The notes: a model not told the origin generated them from the letters alone. DNA of 64,000 nucleotides from Kordia jejudonensis (GCF_001005315.1 NZ_LBMG01000011.1:62001-126000); one strand, 5' to 3'; positions 1 to 11,000 are shown, counted from the stretch's first letter. A program made the numbers and translations.

Positions 1-2739
1 TGCAATTACCTCTTCATGACGACGTTTTGAACGTACAGCACTTCCTGCTGCTGGTGCACCATAGAATCTTCTTGAAGCAACTCTAAAGCTTTTAGCTTCG
101 TCTAAATGCATTAGTAAGTGACTGTATGCTCCCATGTTTCTTGGTTCTTCTTGTGCCCAAACTACATCGTCAGCATTTGTATATTTTACTAGTATTTCTT
201 TGATTTTTGTTTTCGGTAACGGGAATAATTGTTCCAATCGAACTAACGCAACATCTTCTTCTCTTCCTTGTTTTTCGCGTTCTGCTAATAAATCGTAATA
301 GAATTTACCCGTACAGAATACCAACGTTTTTACCTTGTTTGCTTTTACATTTTCATCGTCAATTAACGTTTGGAAACTTCCTGTAGCAAAGTCTTCTACT
401 TTTGATACTGCTTTTGGATGACGTAATAAACTTTTTGGTGTAAATACAATTAACGGTTTTCTAAAGTTTGCTTTCATCTGACGACGGAGCAAGTGATAAA
501 AATTGGCAGGTGTTGTACAATCGGCTACATACATATTGTCTTTCGCACAGAGTTGTAAATAACGTTCCATACGTGCGGAAGAGTGTTCTGCACCTTGTCC
601 TTCATACCCATGCGGTAATAACATGACCAATCCGTTTTGAGTTTTCCACTTGTCTTCTGCTGAAGATATGTATTGGTCAATCATAATTTGTGCTCCATTG
701 CTAAAGTCTCCAAATTGTGCTTCCCAAATGGTGAGTGTATTTGGACTTGCCATTGCGTATCCATAATCAAATCCTACAACTCCATATTCAGAAAGTAATG
801 AGTTGTATATGTAGAAATTTCCTTGATCTTCAGCTACGTGATCTAATAGTTTTATTTCTTCTTCAGAGTCTTCTACTTTCACGACTGCATGACGGTGTGA
901 GAATGTTCCTCTTTCTACATCTTGTCCTGTGATTCGCACATCAAATCCTTCGCGCAATAGCGAACCATATGCCAAAGTTTCTCCCATTCCCCAATCGATT
1001 TCATTCTTTTCAAAGAACATTTTGTGACGATCGGCAACAATACGTGTAATTTTACGTAAAAATTGTTTGTTTTCTGGAAGTTTGGAAACGACCTCTGCAA
1101 TTTCGGCTAGTTTTTCTTCAGGATATGTCGTGTCGATATCTTTTGCCATTTCTTCTTCGTCTACTCTTTCCAGACCTAAGTCTTTCCAAGCATCTTGCAT
1201 GAATGGCGTGATGACTGTTTTTTCTTCTTTACGAGAGTCTTCTAGTTTTACTTCTAGTGAGTCTTTGTATTTTTTTTCTAATTCTCGCACATAGTTTTCA
1301 TCAATGACACCTTGTTTGCGGAGTTTTTCTGCATAAATGTCTCTTGGATTACTATGTTTTGAGATTGTTTTGTATAGTTTTGGCTGTGTAAAACGTGGTT
1401 CATCGCCTTCATTGTGCCCGTATTTACGGTATCCTAATAAATCGATGAATACGTCTCTTTTGAACGTCATTCTGTATTCTAATGCAAATAAAGCTGCATG
1501 CACAACTGCTTCTGCTGCATCAGCATTTACGTGCAATACTGGAGAAAGTGTCACTTTTCCAACATCAGTACAGTAGGTAGACGAACGTGCATCAAGATAG
1601 TTTGTGGTAAATCCAACTTGATTGTTGATCACAATATGAATGGTTCCACCCGTTTTATAGCCATCTAGCTGTGACATTTGAACGATTTCGTACACCAAAC
1701 CTTGTCCAGCAATGGCAGCATCACCGTGAATGACAATTGGCAATACTTCTGAGAAGTTGTCTGCATGATCTCTGTCTTGCTTAGCTCTTGCAATTCCTTC
1801 CACAACGGCTCCAACCGTTTCTAAGTGTGAAGGATTTGGTGCAATATTCATGCTGATTTTTTTCCCTGAATCGGTTTTTCTATCAGCCGTAAGTCCTAGG
1901 TGGTATTTTACATCGCCATCAAAGATTGCTTCTTCATAGTCTTTTCCATCAAATTCACTAAAGATGTCCTTGGCAGATTTTCCAAAGATATTCGTAAGCA
2001 CATTTAATCGACCTCTGTGCGCCATTCCTAAGATAAAGTCTTCAACACCTTTTTCTGCTGCTTGTTCAACAACGGCATCTAGTGCAGGAATTAACGATTC
2101 GCCTCCTTCTAGTGAAAAACGTTTTTGACCTACATATTTTGTATGCAAGAAGTTTTCAAACGAAACTGCTTCGTTTAGTTTTTTAAGAATGTGCTTTTTT
2201 TGATCTGCAGAAAAGTTTGGATGATTGTCGTTGACATTCAATTTTTGTTGAATCCACTCAATCTGTTCTGGTTTTCTGATATACATATATTCCACACCAA
2301 TAGATTCGCAATAAATGCGCTCTAGGTGCGTAATGATGTTTTGTAGTGTTGTTTTTCCAAGACCAATTATTTCGCCTGCTTCAAAGGATTTTTGCAAATC
2401 GCTATTGTTGAGTCCAAAGTTTTCTAAAGCTAATGTTGGCTCGTATTTTCTTCTTTCTCGTACTGGGTTTGTTCTTGTAAATAAATGTCCACGAGTACGA
2501 TAGCCGTCGATGAGTTTTACAACTTGAAATTCTTTTTTTACATTTTCTGGTACGACTACTTGTGGTACGGTTACCGTTGGAGCGTCGTCCGCTTCTCCGT
2601 AACTTTCTGTCCCAAAGTCGTATCCTTGAAAGAAAGCGCGCCAACTTGGCTCAACGCTATCTGGGTTTTGTAAATATTGATCGTATAATTCAGCAAAGTA
2701 TGCTGTATGCGCTGCATTTAAAAAGGAAAATCTATCCAT
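1..2739 (-). CDS. sucA: 2-oxoglutarate dehydrogenase E1 component, C-terminus cut by window edge
   Basis: This is the thiamine-diphosphate-dependent E1 subunit of the 2-oxoglutarate dehydrogenase complex, which decarboxylates 2-oxoglutarate and passes succinyl groups to E2 in the TCA cycle, in the cytoplasm. The minus-strand frame is open from an ATG at 2739 to base 1 (913 codons). Visible landmarks are the E1 N-terminal segment (PSWRAFF, about residues 30-36), MAHRGRLNVL near residue 236, the GDAAIAGQG cofactor region near residue 340, and a C-terminal transketolase-like part with LLPHGYEGQGAEHSS. Family members are about 930 residues, so only some 20-30 residues are missing past the window start. 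sucB is expected to lie beyond the edge. Identification is secure. Confidence 0.97.
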   Translation of the reverse strand, partial: MDRFSFLNAAHTAYFAELYDQYLQNPDSVEPSWRAFFQGYDFGTESYGEADDAPTVTVPQVVVPENVKKEFQVVKLIDGYRTRGHLFTRTNPVRERRKYEPTLALENFGLNNSDLQKSFEAGEIIGLGKTTLQNIITHLERIYCESIGVEYMYIRKPEQIEWIQQKLNVNDNHPNFSADQKKHILKKLNEAVSFENFLHTKYVGQKRFSLEGGESLIPALDAVVEQAAEKGVEDFILGMAHRGRLNVLTNIFGKSAKDIFSEFDGKDYEEAIFDGDVKYHLGLTADRKTDSGKKISMNIAPNPSHLETVGAVVEGIARAKQDRDHADNFSEVLPIVIHGDAAIAGQGLVYEIVQMSQLDGYKTGGTIHIVINNQVGFTTNYLDARSSTYCTDVGKVTLSPVLHVNADAAEAVVHAALFALEYRMTFKRDVFIDLLGYRKYGHNEGDEPRFTQPKLYKTISKHSNPRDIYAEKLRKQGVIDENYVRELEKKYKDSLEVKLEDSRKEEKTVITPFMQDAWKDLGLERVDEEEMAKDIDTTYPEEKLAEIAEVVSKLPENKQFLRKITRIVADRHKMFFEKNEIDWGMGETLAYGSLLREGFDVRITGQDVERGTFSHRHAVVKVEDSEEEIKLLDHVAEDQGNFYIYNSLLSEYGVVGFDYGYAMASPNTLTIWEAQFGDFSNGAQIMIDQYISSAEDKWKTQNGLVMLLPHGYEGQGAEHSSARMERYLQLCAKDNMYVADCTTPANFYHLLRRQMKANFRKPLIVFTPKSLLRHPKAVSKVEDFATGSFQTLIDDENVKANKVKTLVFCTGKFYYDLLAEREKQGREEDVALVRLEQLFPLPKTKIKEILVKYTNADDVVWAQEEPRNMGAYSHLLMHLDEAKSFRVASRRFYGAPAAGSAVRSKRRHEEVIA

Positions 2740-2776
2740 GTTTTTTTCTTCCTGTCTTGTTTTGACAAAATTTTAC

Positions 2777-2784
2777 CAAAAATA
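2777..2784 (-). promoter_or_regulatory. candidate Bacteroidetes -7 promoter box for sucA
   Basis: Read on the minus strand this is TATTTTTG, matching the Bacteroidetes -7 consensus TAnnTTTG, 38 bases upstream of the sucA ATG. No clear TTTG -33 box is seen at the usual distance, so the call is tentative. Confidence 0.35.
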
Positions 2785-2855
2785 CAACTTTTGTAAAAAA
2801 CACATCATATCTTTTACATATATTTATATGATAATTATTTAAGCTTTTGACAGAA

Positions 2856-3395
2856 ATGAGAGATTCCTATTTTTTCCAACCTAAATTTATCGTTTTAGCA
2901 TTTTTTATGGCTTTTATTTCATTTTCCTCTTTTGGGCAATCGAATACGCCAACGCAAGGAAGTAATTTTTGGAGAAATGTTCGTTTTGGTGGCGGTCTTG
3001 GGTTGAGTTTTGGAAATAATATTTTTAGTGCTACGGTAGCGCCAAGTGCCATTTATGATTTTAACCCACAATTTGCAGCGGGAATTTCGTTGAATTACAC
3101 CTATTTTAAGGATGATGATTTTTTTAAGTCTACTATTGTTGGTGGAAGTTTTATAGGATTGTACAGTCCGTTACGCGAGATTCAATTGTCTACAGAGTTT
3201 GAATATATGAACGTGAATCGTGATTTTGACGATCCAATTTTTGAGGATGATAATTATTGGCAACCAGCCGTATTTTTTGGCGTTGGTTATACTACAAATA
3301 ATGTAACTATTGGCGTGCGTTATAATGTATTGCACGATGATGATAAGAGCATTTATGCAGATGCATTGGTGCCGTTTGTTAGAGTCTTTTTTTAG
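2856..3395 (+). CDS. small secreted outer-membrane beta-barrel protein
   Basis: Predicted envelope protein of about 179 residues. A signal peptide (hydrophobic run ending SSFGQ) is followed by a GGGLGLSFG stretch and alternating hydrophobic/aromatic strands ending in VRVFF, the typical ending of an outer-membrane barrel. The ATG at 2856 is preferred over an in-frame TTG nine bases upstream. It is divergent from sucA, and homologs in this position are often labelled alpha-ketoglutarate decarboxylase by neighbourhood; nothing in the protein supports an enzymatic role. Its stop overlaps the end of the convergent next gene by four bases. The exact role is unknown. Confidence 0.8.
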   Translation: MRDSYFFQPKFIVLAFFMAFISFSSFGQSNTPTQGSNFWRNVRFGGGLGLSFGNNIFSATVAPSAIYDFNPQFAAGISLNYTYFKDDDFFKSTIVGGSFIGLYSPLREIQLSTEFEYMNVNRDFDDPIFEDDNYWQPAVFFGVGYTTNNVTIGVRYNVLHDDDKSIYADALVPFVRVFF

Positions 3396-3742
3396 AGCCG
3401 ATTCTTAAACCATACTTTTTGCCATTCGCGCTGTAGCATTAGAAAAGCAACTTGCGCTGAAAGGTCTACCACATCTGAGCCATCGAGTGCTTTTATTTTA
3501 GCTTCTGACACGTCCATGATGTATAATAGATTTAAGTATTCGGCAAATTTTTCTTGGATGAGCTGATAGACAATTGCGTGTAATTCTTTTTTTAGTGTTT
3601 CTGGAGAACTATCAAACGAAAACGACTCTTCAATGTTTGCCAACGCAAAGTCTTTGTTGAGTTGTGCTATGAGTTTTTCATATAATTCTTCTTTCGTTGC
3701 ATCTACTAATAACGCATCTATGTGTTGGTACTTTTTTAGCAT
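3392..3742 (-). CDS. conserved hypothetical protein, cytoplasmic, 116 residues
   Basis: I do not recognise a named family. The protein is soluble, alpha-helical in character, with no signal peptide or membrane segment. It starts MLKKYQHIDALLVDATKEE and is rich in Leu, Lys and Glu throughout. It is convergent with the barrel gene and overlaps its stop by four bases, which leaves little doubt that the frame is compact chromosomal coding sequence. It is monocistronic as far as can be seen. No function is proposed. Confidence 0.7.
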   Translation of the reverse strand: MLKKYQHIDALLVDATKEELYEKLIAQLNKDFALANIEESFSFDSSPETLKKELHAIVYQLIQEKFAEYLNLLYIMDVSEAKIKALDGSDVVDLSAQVAFLMLQREWQKVWFKNRL

Positions 3743-3851
3743 ATAACGAAGTTAGTTAAATCTTGAAATTTAAAATAGTTTTTTTGTGTAATGATGCGTT
3801 AAAGTAGAAAATGAAGTAATTTTACAATGTCAGATTTAATCAAGATTCTTC

Positions 3852-4430
3852 ATGAAAAAGTTTAGATTTCATTTACACACATACTGGAAAGTTTATCTTC
3901 GATTGTTTGCTGCGTTTTTCTTTTCCTTGATACTTTTTTCAAAACTTTGGCATGTATATGATTTACTTGCTTTCAGCATTATGTTGTTCATGTTAGTTTT
4001 TGATTTACTGAAAAGAAATTATCCGAAAACTTCTTTTGAAGCTTTGACTTATTATTTGTTTTGGATTATTGTATTTTTTTCGATTATACTTTCTACACTG
4101 CTACGTTATGACTATTTTAAACATCCAAACGACATTTCATTTTTTCACTTCCCAATTAAAGAGGTTTTTATTATTAAAATGATTGTTTTTGTGGTTTCTT
4201 TCTACAGATATAAAAGTATTGTTGTTACAAAAACCTTTTTGAGCAAACTTTGGCTGGTTATAATATTTCTACATTTTACTTCTATTTTGTTGAACACTAC
4301 TTATGGTTTTGAATTTTTGATTTTTAACTTGGCAATTGTTTCCGCCATTGAAACATTGGTAATCATTTTTACTGAGAAAAGATTATTGATCTATAAATCA
4401 AGCATTCTTAGTTTTCTTTGGAAACATTAG
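3852..4430 (+). CDS. polytopic inner-membrane protein of unknown function
   Basis: The 192-residue product begins MKKFRFHLHTYWK and then alternates strongly hydrophobic segments (about residues 14-31, 36-50, 65-85, 100-120, 130-150 and 155-172) with short basic loops, giving roughly five or six membrane spans. Phe, Leu, Ile and Tyr dominate. No catalytic motif is visible, and no family is recognised. The lysine-rich first residues and the spacing from neighbours support a real gene. It is followed by a 171-base gap before the DUF2254 gene. Confidence 0.65.
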   Translation: MKKFRFHLHTYWKVYLRLFAAFFFSLILFSKLWHVYDLLAFSIMLFMLVFDLLKRNYPKTSFEALTYYLFWIIVFFSIILSTLLRYDYFKHPNDISFFHFPIKEVFIIKMIVFVVSFYRYKSIVVTKTFLSKLWLVIIFLHFTSILLNTTYGFEFLIFNLAIVSAIETLVIIFTEKRLLIYKSSILSFLWKH

Positions 4431-4601
4431 AGCTTTCAAATCTCATCATTTTTGTGGTTTTTATTTTTCTGATTTTCAAATATTTACATTAAAATTCTCG
4501 CGTAGCGCACTAAATGAAATTAATTTACTTCTTAAAGACAGACGATTATTTGTATCTTTAGAGTACTATCGCGAAAGCAAAAACCAACCAATTTTAGTAC
4601 A

Positions 4602-5918
4602 ATGCTCAACCTAAAATACCTTTTTAAACAAGTTAGAGATAGTTTCTGGTTTGTTCCCACCTTGATTATCGTTATGAGTATTTTGGGTGCTGTTTGTTTG
4701 CTGTATGTTGATAAAACCTATCCGTTTACACCAGAAGGTGTGTTTAAGATTATTTTTTCCGAAAATTCTGATTCTGGTCGCAATGTATTAACCGTAATTG
4801 CTGGCTCCATGGTTGGAATTGCTGGAACTGTATTTTCTATAACGATTGTTGTATTGCAATTGGCATCTTCGCAGTTTGGTCCGCGATTGCTTCAAAATTT
4901 CATGTATAAACGGCTGAATCAAGTAGTATTGGGACAGTATGTTGGAGTGTTTTTGTATTGTATTATTGTGGCAAATGCCATACGCGACAATGATGGCTAT
5001 GCTTTTATTCCAAATTTATCCGTCATATTTGCCATTTTTTTAGCGGTGTTTAATGTGTTTTTACTCGTTATTTTTATTCATAATATTAGCATCAGTATTC
5101 AGCCAAGTAAGATTATTAATGAACTTCGTCAACGCATTGAACGTAATATTGAAACCATGTATCCGCAACATGTGGAAAAAGATGTGGTTTTGTCAGATTT
5201 GAAAGATGACGCCACCAGCAATTTAACCGAAATTGAAAGTATTTCATGTGAGTTTAGTGGTTATATTCAGTATTTTGATTTGGATATGTTGGTAGAAATA
5301 GCCCGTAAACATGAGGTAATTGTTAAGATTTTGCACAAACCAGGGAATTATATTGTTTGTGGTCAACCTATTTTTGCAATTTTTCAGCAAAAGTCATCAA
5401 ATAAGGAAACACTTGATGATAGTTTTTCGCTTATTGAAACTTTTAAAATTGCGACGAAGAAAACGTTTTTTCAGGATATTGAATTTGGAATTCATCAAAT
5501 TGTGGAGATTGCTTCGAAAGCTTTATCGCCAAGTATTAATAATCCGTATACGGCTGTTGTTTGTATTGATAATTTGACTTCTATTTTGTGTAAGTTGTTA
5601 CAATCTGATATTCCTGATGCAACGATTAAGGATGAAGATGGACAAATTCGTGTATTATTGATCAACGATTCGTTTGAAGGATTTTTGGAAGCTGCTTTTA
5701 ATTTGATTCGACAGTACGGCAAAACAAGTCCTTTTATCATTATTAAGTTAATGGAAGCGATGACCACTATTATGAAGTTTGACAGTTCTAATTTGTACAC
5801 TGATGTTTTAAAAAATTATGCAGCAATTGTGATGAAAACTGGAAAGACTTCTTTTGTCTTAGAAACTGATATTAACGATTTGGAACAACGCTATACTGTT
5901 TTTAAAACAAGCTTGTAA
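4602..5918 (+). CDS. DUF2254 family membrane protein
   Basis: This 438-residue protein fits the DUF2254 family (predicted membrane proteins, function unknown). The first 20 residues lead into a membrane span (FVPTLIIVMSILGAVCLLY), followed by the family hallmark GIAGTVFSITIVVLQLASSQ and FGPRLLQNFM near residues 70-105, and two more spans between about 110 and 170. The C-terminal two thirds is soluble, with the conserved region around IASKALSPSINNPYTA near residue 310. Length matches the family. It stands alone and ends just before a bidirectional terminator. Confidence 0.9.
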   Translation: MLNLKYLFKQVRDSFWFVPTLIIVMSILGAVCLLYVDKTYPFTPEGVFKIIFSENSDSGRNVLTVIAGSMVGIAGTVFSITIVVLQLASSQFGPRLLQNFMYKRLNQVVLGQYVGVFLYCIIVANAIRDNDGYAFIPNLSVIFAIFLAVFNVFLLVIFIHNISISIQPSKIINELRQRIERNIETMYPQHVEKDVVLSDLKDDATSNLTEIESISCEFSGYIQYFDLDMLVEIARKHEVIVKILHKPGNYIVCGQPIFAIFQQKSSNKETLDDSFSLIETFKIATKKTFFQDIEFGIHQIVEIASKALSPSINNPYTAVVCIDNLTSILCKLLQSDIPDATIKDEDGQIRVLLINDSFEGFLEAAFNLIRQYGKTSPFIIIKLMEAMTTIMKFDSSNLYTDVLKNYAAIVMKTGKTSFVLETDINDLEQRYTVFKTSL

Positions 5919-5927
5919 TGCGTTAAA

Positions 5928-5978
5928 ATTTCCTGCTTGCCAAACATCTTATGTTACAATGCATGACAAGCAAGAAAT
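5928..5978. terminator. bidirectional hairpin terminator between convergent genes
   Basis: ATTTCcTGCTTG at 5928-5939 pairs with CAAGCAaGAAAT at 5967-5978, and a T tract follows on the plus strand. It lies between the convergent DUF2254 and TPR genes and could serve both. Confidence 0.6.
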
Positions 5979-5984
5979 GATTTT

Positions 5985-7358
5985 TTAAAGTTTTGGAACC
6001 GTTACCGTTCCGCCAATCCAGCATTTTATGGGTAATTTTTCGCCGCCTTTGTATCCTTCATTGAAGATATCCGTTTTGCTTGGCGCAGCTTGCATATAGA
6101 AATTAATGAGTTCCGTTGCTTCTTGTTTTTTGGACGCATCTACTTGTTTTGCTTTTTTGGCCATTTCAGCAGCTTTCCAATACGTAGCTCTTTTTGAGAA
6201 TTCGTCTGTTCCGCAGTCATTCGCGCTTGACGCATATAATCGTGCTAAATTTATGTAGGCACTACCAAAAGTAGGATCGAATTTTAAAGCTTTTAGAAAT
6301 AGTGTTCGGGCTTTTGATTTTTGTCCTTTTTGCGCCGCTTTGTTCCCTAAAGCCGTTATTATTTTTGCTTTTTTTGTCCCGTCATTTTCATAGCTTAGAT
6401 ATGCTTCAAAATAGTGTTGTGCTTTTTCTTCATCGCCTTTTCTTTTGTAAATGGTGTACAGATAATATTTTGATTCTGCCGTTGGCTCAGTGATATCGAT
6501 TGCTATCACTAATTCGAGAAATAAAGGACTTTTTGTACAGTTTTTGGCATCAAGTCTGCCAGCAGCTTTTCGCAACCATTGAAGATTTGTTTTGTTGGAT
6601 TCAAATTTCTCCTCAAGCAATGGCACTAATGTTTCACATGTAACTTCTTTTTCTAAAAGTAAAACCATATTTTTTGTGAATTGATCAATAGCTGCAATAT
6701 TTTTCGTGGCGACTTTTATCCTATTTTTTTCTTTAGCGGTAAGTGTTTTATTTTTTTCTTTTTTGGCTAATACATCGACTTTTATGTTTGACAATCGTAG
6801 TTTTTCGTATTCAAATTTTTCATTGACTGCTTCATATTTTTCAATGAAATTTTCTAGTGAAATACCATATTCCTTTGAAGCATACATTTGGTAGTATAAA
6901 TCAAAGTATTGATAGAGATAGCGAGGATTTTTAAAATTTTTTGAATCGTTTGTAAAGGCTTCATCAAATACATCATATTGTTCTTTTAGCGAACCTATTT
7001 TGTAATTCAGCATTACGCCGCCAATTTTGGTCAGTATGAGTCCTTTTTTTGTTTTTGCAGGAACATTTGCAATTCGGTCTTTGTAGAGTTGAATTAGTGC
7101 CAACGCCGCTTCTTTTTTGTTGGTTGCGTTTTTTAGTTCGTGCGTTAGTACTGTTTCGCCGTGCGCATAAATTGCGGAATTGATTGTTGCACAGTTTTTT
7201 CTTAAATAATTAAGTTGTGATTTTGCTTTGGAAAAGTTTTTAGAAGTAACGTTTCCAGCAAATAACGAGAGTGTTTCATTGCAGGTGTTTTGAGCATTTG
7301 TCATCAGAGAGACAAGCGTCATCGAGGTGGCAATGAAAACTTTGGTACATGTTTTCAT
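5985..7358 (-). CDS. secreted tetratricopeptide-repeat protein
   Basis: The 457-residue product has a signal peptide (MKTCTKVFIATSMTLVSLMTNAQ) and is otherwise alpha-helical. TPR-like units are visible in the C-terminal half, for example residues about 325-395, where AQHYFEAYLSYEN, ARTLFLKALKFDP and AYINLARLYA show the A-x3-Y/F-x6-DP pattern. It probably resides in the periplasm and may scaffold protein contacts. The gene is transcribed alone, convergent with DUF2254. No enzymatic motif is seen. Confidence 0.8.
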   Translation of the reverse strand: MKTCTKVFIATSMTLVSLMTNAQNTCNETLSLFAGNVTSKNFSKAKSQLNYLRKNCATINSAIYAHGETVLTHELKNATNKKEAALALIQLYKDRIANVPAKTKKGLILTKIGGVMLNYKIGSLKEQYDVFDEAFTNDSKNFKNPRYLYQYFDLYYQMYASKEYGISLENFIEKYEAVNEKFEYEKLRLSNIKVDVLAKKEKNKTLTAKEKNRIKVATKNIAAIDQFTKNMVLLLEKEVTCETLVPLLEEKFESNKTNLQWLRKAAGRLDAKNCTKSPLFLELVIAIDITEPTAESKYYLYTIYKRKGDEEKAQHYFEAYLSYENDGTKKAKIITALGNKAAQKGQKSKARTLFLKALKFDPTFGSAYINLARLYASSANDCGTDEFSKRATYWKAAEMAKKAKQVDASKKQEATELINFYMQAAPSKTDIFNEGYKGGEKLPIKCWIGGTVTVPKL

Positions 7359-7458
7359 TTGTTTTCAATTTAAATCGGTTTATGCCTGAAGTGCCTCAAA
7401 ATACATACCAAAAAACTGAATTGTGAAGTATGGATTGTATCTGTATGTTATTTTTAAA

Positions 7459-7492
7459 CATAAAAAAACGAACCGAAGCTCGCTTTTTTATG
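7459..7492 (-). terminator. rho-independent terminator of the RHS operon
   Basis: CATAAAAAAACGA pairs almost perfectly with TCGCTTTTTTATG around a short loop. The hairpin lies 44 bases beyond the stop of the small lipoprotein gene that ends the RHS operon, and has A/T tracts on both sides. Confidence 0.7.
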
Positions 7493-7535
7493 TTGGCTAT
7501 TATGTAGTTTTCAAGAAATTATAGTGTTGGCAAGT

Positions 7536-8069
7536 TTACCAATCTACTTTATAATTTAATGCTTCTACTGGAATTTTCATTCGTGCGTATTTTGTTATTT
7601 TTTCAGCACTTGTTGCGCTTTTAAACGATTTAACAATCAAAGTATCTGTAGATGATTTACGGAGTATAATTTCGCTTTTCGCAAGTTTATGTGTCCCACC
7701 AGGTATTTCATATATATATTCTACATAGAAATTTTCACCATCATAATTGTAATATCCCATAGTTGCTTTTTTAGGATTAAATGATGCAGCGTTGTTGAAA
7801 TCGATGCCTTTAAAATGCCCTACTTTACCATTTCCATAAAATTTAATTCCATTTTTAAAGTTTTCCAGCTTGTATTCTTTAATAAATTCTTTAGAGTGAA
7901 CAGCCATATAAAATACGGTTGTATCAATGTGTTGAATGTAATTTTGGTTGTTGTTGGGCTTTATACTGAACCTTGATTGCTTAAAGCGAACCATTCCGTA
8001 ATCATTTTTAGTTGACATGCAACTAAAAATGATTACAAAAAAGCTCAGTATCCACATTTTTTTTACCAT
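7536..8069 (-). CDS. small lipoprotein, candidate immunity protein for the RHS toxin
   Basis: The 177-residue product starts MVKKMWILSFFVIIFSCMS, a lipoprotein signal with lipobox FSC (Cys near residue 17), so it is probably anchored in the envelope. The rest is a beta-rich soluble domain with no recognised motif. Its start codon overlaps the end of the RHS gene by seven bases, indicating translational coupling. A small gene coupled directly to the toxin-bearing 3' end of an RHS gene is the usual place for an immunity gene; that role is inferred from position only. Confidence 0.7.
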   Translation of the reverse strand: MVKKMWILSFFVIIFSCMSTKNDYGMVRFKQSRFSIKPNNNQNYIQHIDTTVFYMAVHSKEFIKEYKLENFKNGIKFYGNGKVGHFKGIDFNNAASFNPKKATMGYYNYDGENFYVEYIYEIPGGTHKLAKSEIILRKSSTDTLIVKSFKSATSAEKITKYARMKIPVEALNYKVDW

Positions 8070-11000
8070 GATGTAAATGCATTAGGTGTTCTGTATTGTG
8101 CATATCCTTTCCAATCCCACGATTGGTTTTCAAATCCACGTTGTCTTTTGTCAAATAATGTGAGTCCAAAAACTTTCACTCTTAAATTATGTATTGCATG
8201 ATTTTGAATGGCATGTCGTACTTTTTCAGAGTTTACCCCAATTTTGTATCCTTTATATCCAAAAGTTAACGCTCCTAGTCGATGTGGCGTTCCTTCTATC
8301 GTTTTTCCGTTTGGCAAGTTTCTTCCAAAAGAATCAGTATAGTTGGTACCTGGTACACCTTTGTATCCGCCTGGTAATGTTGCATTTTCCCCATTTTTAC
8401 TTAGGATATCTCTAAATCCAGTAAAGAATTGAAAACCTACTGAGTAATCTCCAACAGATAAGTTCAGAGAAGCGGTTCTAAAGCTATCTCCTCCATCTCC
8501 CGCTGGACCAATGGAACCATCATTTTCGTAGCGTACTTTGAAATCTCCGCTTCTAAATCCTACGACGCCTGTTCTTTGTTTGAATTCGCTCATACTTCCT
8601 TTACCACTCCACCAATTTGCACCGTATGAGAATCCTGTTTTTCCATCGTCATAGGCTGCTAAGATCGATTTTCGTATTTCAACTCCATTACCGAAGCCAT
8701 TGTAATTTCCATAGTTCATGTAGCCAATTCCTGCTGAGAAACTCCAATTTCCGTCGCTGTAACTTACGCTTAAACTCGCACCAATTCCTGAGGCATTACC
8801 AAAGGCTATAGACGGACTTATACTGATGTTCCAATCACCTATTGGGATATTGAACGATGGTAAAAAGGCTCCGACAAAGCTTCCTGCCGCAATGGACAGT
8901 AAGGAGCCTGTACTCCAGACCATGGACGGAGCAATTCCGTAGGTGATTCCTCCGACGATTGCACCTCCTAGTATTGCCATTCCAAAGCCGCCCCAACTCC
9001 AGTTTCCTGTTTTTATAGCATGACCAATATACGCTGCTGCACCTGAAACTGCACCTACAATAACTCCTACTAATACTGCTGCCCAAATGATTTCTCCACT
9101 TGGATCGCTGTAGGATAGTGGATTGTTCCACACATAACCATAACGGTTAAAACTCTGTGTATTGTATGGATCTTGTATAAAATTATCGGGCGATAGGAAA
9201 CGACCTAGTTTGGCATCATACATACGACCATTCATATGAATGAGTGCAACTTCAAAGAAATGTTCGTGTCCTGTGAAACCTCTGCCTAGTAAAGAATCGT
9301 GGTTAAACGTTGTGTCGCCTTGTAGGTTTTTAAATTGACTTGTTTCTCCCCATGCTCCAAATTGGCGTTGTTCTACAATTTCTGTACTTGAATTCGAGAT
9401 TGCCAGAATGCTTCCTAAGTAATCGCGGTGTAAGTAATAATATTCATCTATTGGACTGCTTCCTTGTTGTTTTAGATGTACTATTGGCGCGCTGTACGCA
9501 TCACCTCCAATGTAGTTTATTATTTTTACGGTTCCTGTATCATTGTTTTCAATTATTTCTACAGGAATGATACTAGCATACTGTTTGTGATATTGACGCT
9601 GCTCTTTGTCTTCTTCCAAGCCTCCATAATACGCATGTGTTCTGTTCATGAAAGGTCCGTATTCAAAGTCTACGATTCCTTTGTCTTCTTGAAAGATAGT
9701 TACAGGTTTTTTAAAGGCATTGTAGGTTATTTGCTGTAATTTATTTTGCTGATAGTATAAATCTCCTTGCGTGTTGAGTTCTACATCTTCTAATCTGTAG
9801 GCGTTTGCATTGTTGTAACCATATGCACCTACATGAGAATTGTCTGTGATTCTACCTCTTTGATCGTATTCTTGTTGATGCGTTACAGCACCACTGATTT
9901 GCGTTAATCTGTCTAAGGTATCGTATGAAAAGTTTTCATTCCAGTTGGTAAATGCATAGTTTTTTCGACTGTTTAAGATGCCGCGTTGATGATCAAAACT
10001 GTAGTCCATTTTGAGCGCTACTATAGGATCTACAGGAGGATTACCAATGATGACTAAGGTTTCTTTACGATCGTAGATATTGGTTAGAAAACCATACGAG
10101 TCATATTGTTTTGATTTAGTGATTCCGTTTCCTAAACTGATACTTAACGATTTTCCTCTAGCCGTTTCGCTATTGATTCGCCACAAGCGTACGTTAGAAT
10201 TGAAATCTCTTATTTCACGCAATATGCCTGTTGCCGTATCGTATACATTTTTTACGCTGACCGTATTGCTTGCACCTGCGGCATTGGTAATGTATGTTTC
10301 TTTATTGACTTGTCCGTAAGCATCATAAGTTAGTTGCTTTTCAAAAGTAGCAGTTCCGTTATCTTCCGTGATTTTGTTTATTCGCTTATTGCTATCATAG
10401 TAATAATTGTAATCAAAATTTGCTCCTCCTAAGTTATCTGTAGCAAGTACTCGTTTTAAAAGTTTGGTGGTGTTGTCGTATTGATAATCAGTAACCATAT
10501 GTGTTTGATCTCCGACAACTTCTTTTCGAATTAGTTTCCCAATTGGACTGTATTGATATGTTGTAGTTCCTTTTGGACTTACTTCTTGCAACATTTCTCC
10601 AAGAATATTGTATTGATAGCTGTAGGTGCCAGCAGATGGATCGGTTAGTGCTGTTTTTCTTCCCCAACCATCAATGGTAATGTTTACCGTATGACTATCA
10701 TATTCTGTAGATTTCATTTTTCCATTGGCATAATATGTATAGTTGATCGTTCCGCCATCATCTTGAATACTTATAATGTTACCAAAAGCATCTTTCGTTG
10801 ATGTTACTGTTTTGGTACCGTCATCAACTGTTGCCGATAAACCGTTGTAGGCGGTTGTAATTACTTTTCCTGTATATAATTGTTGTGATATTGGTCTACT
10901 GTATTGATCAAACGCATATTGATTCCATTGTGTAGCCGCAGATCCACTAAAATATGGTTCGCTTTCTTTTAGCTTTCTTCCTGCTACATCGTATTCAAAG

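Noticed and set aside
2566..2578. A fifth palindrome TACGG-TTA-CCGT inside sucA
   Set aside because: It is within coding sequence, has a 3-base spacer, and lacks the conserved outer YT/AA bases.
2856..3395. Alpha-ketoglutarate decarboxylase label for the barrel gene next to sucA
   Set aside because: The protein has a signal peptide and barrel-like strands, and none of the thiamine-dependent motifs. The label comes from proximity to sucA.
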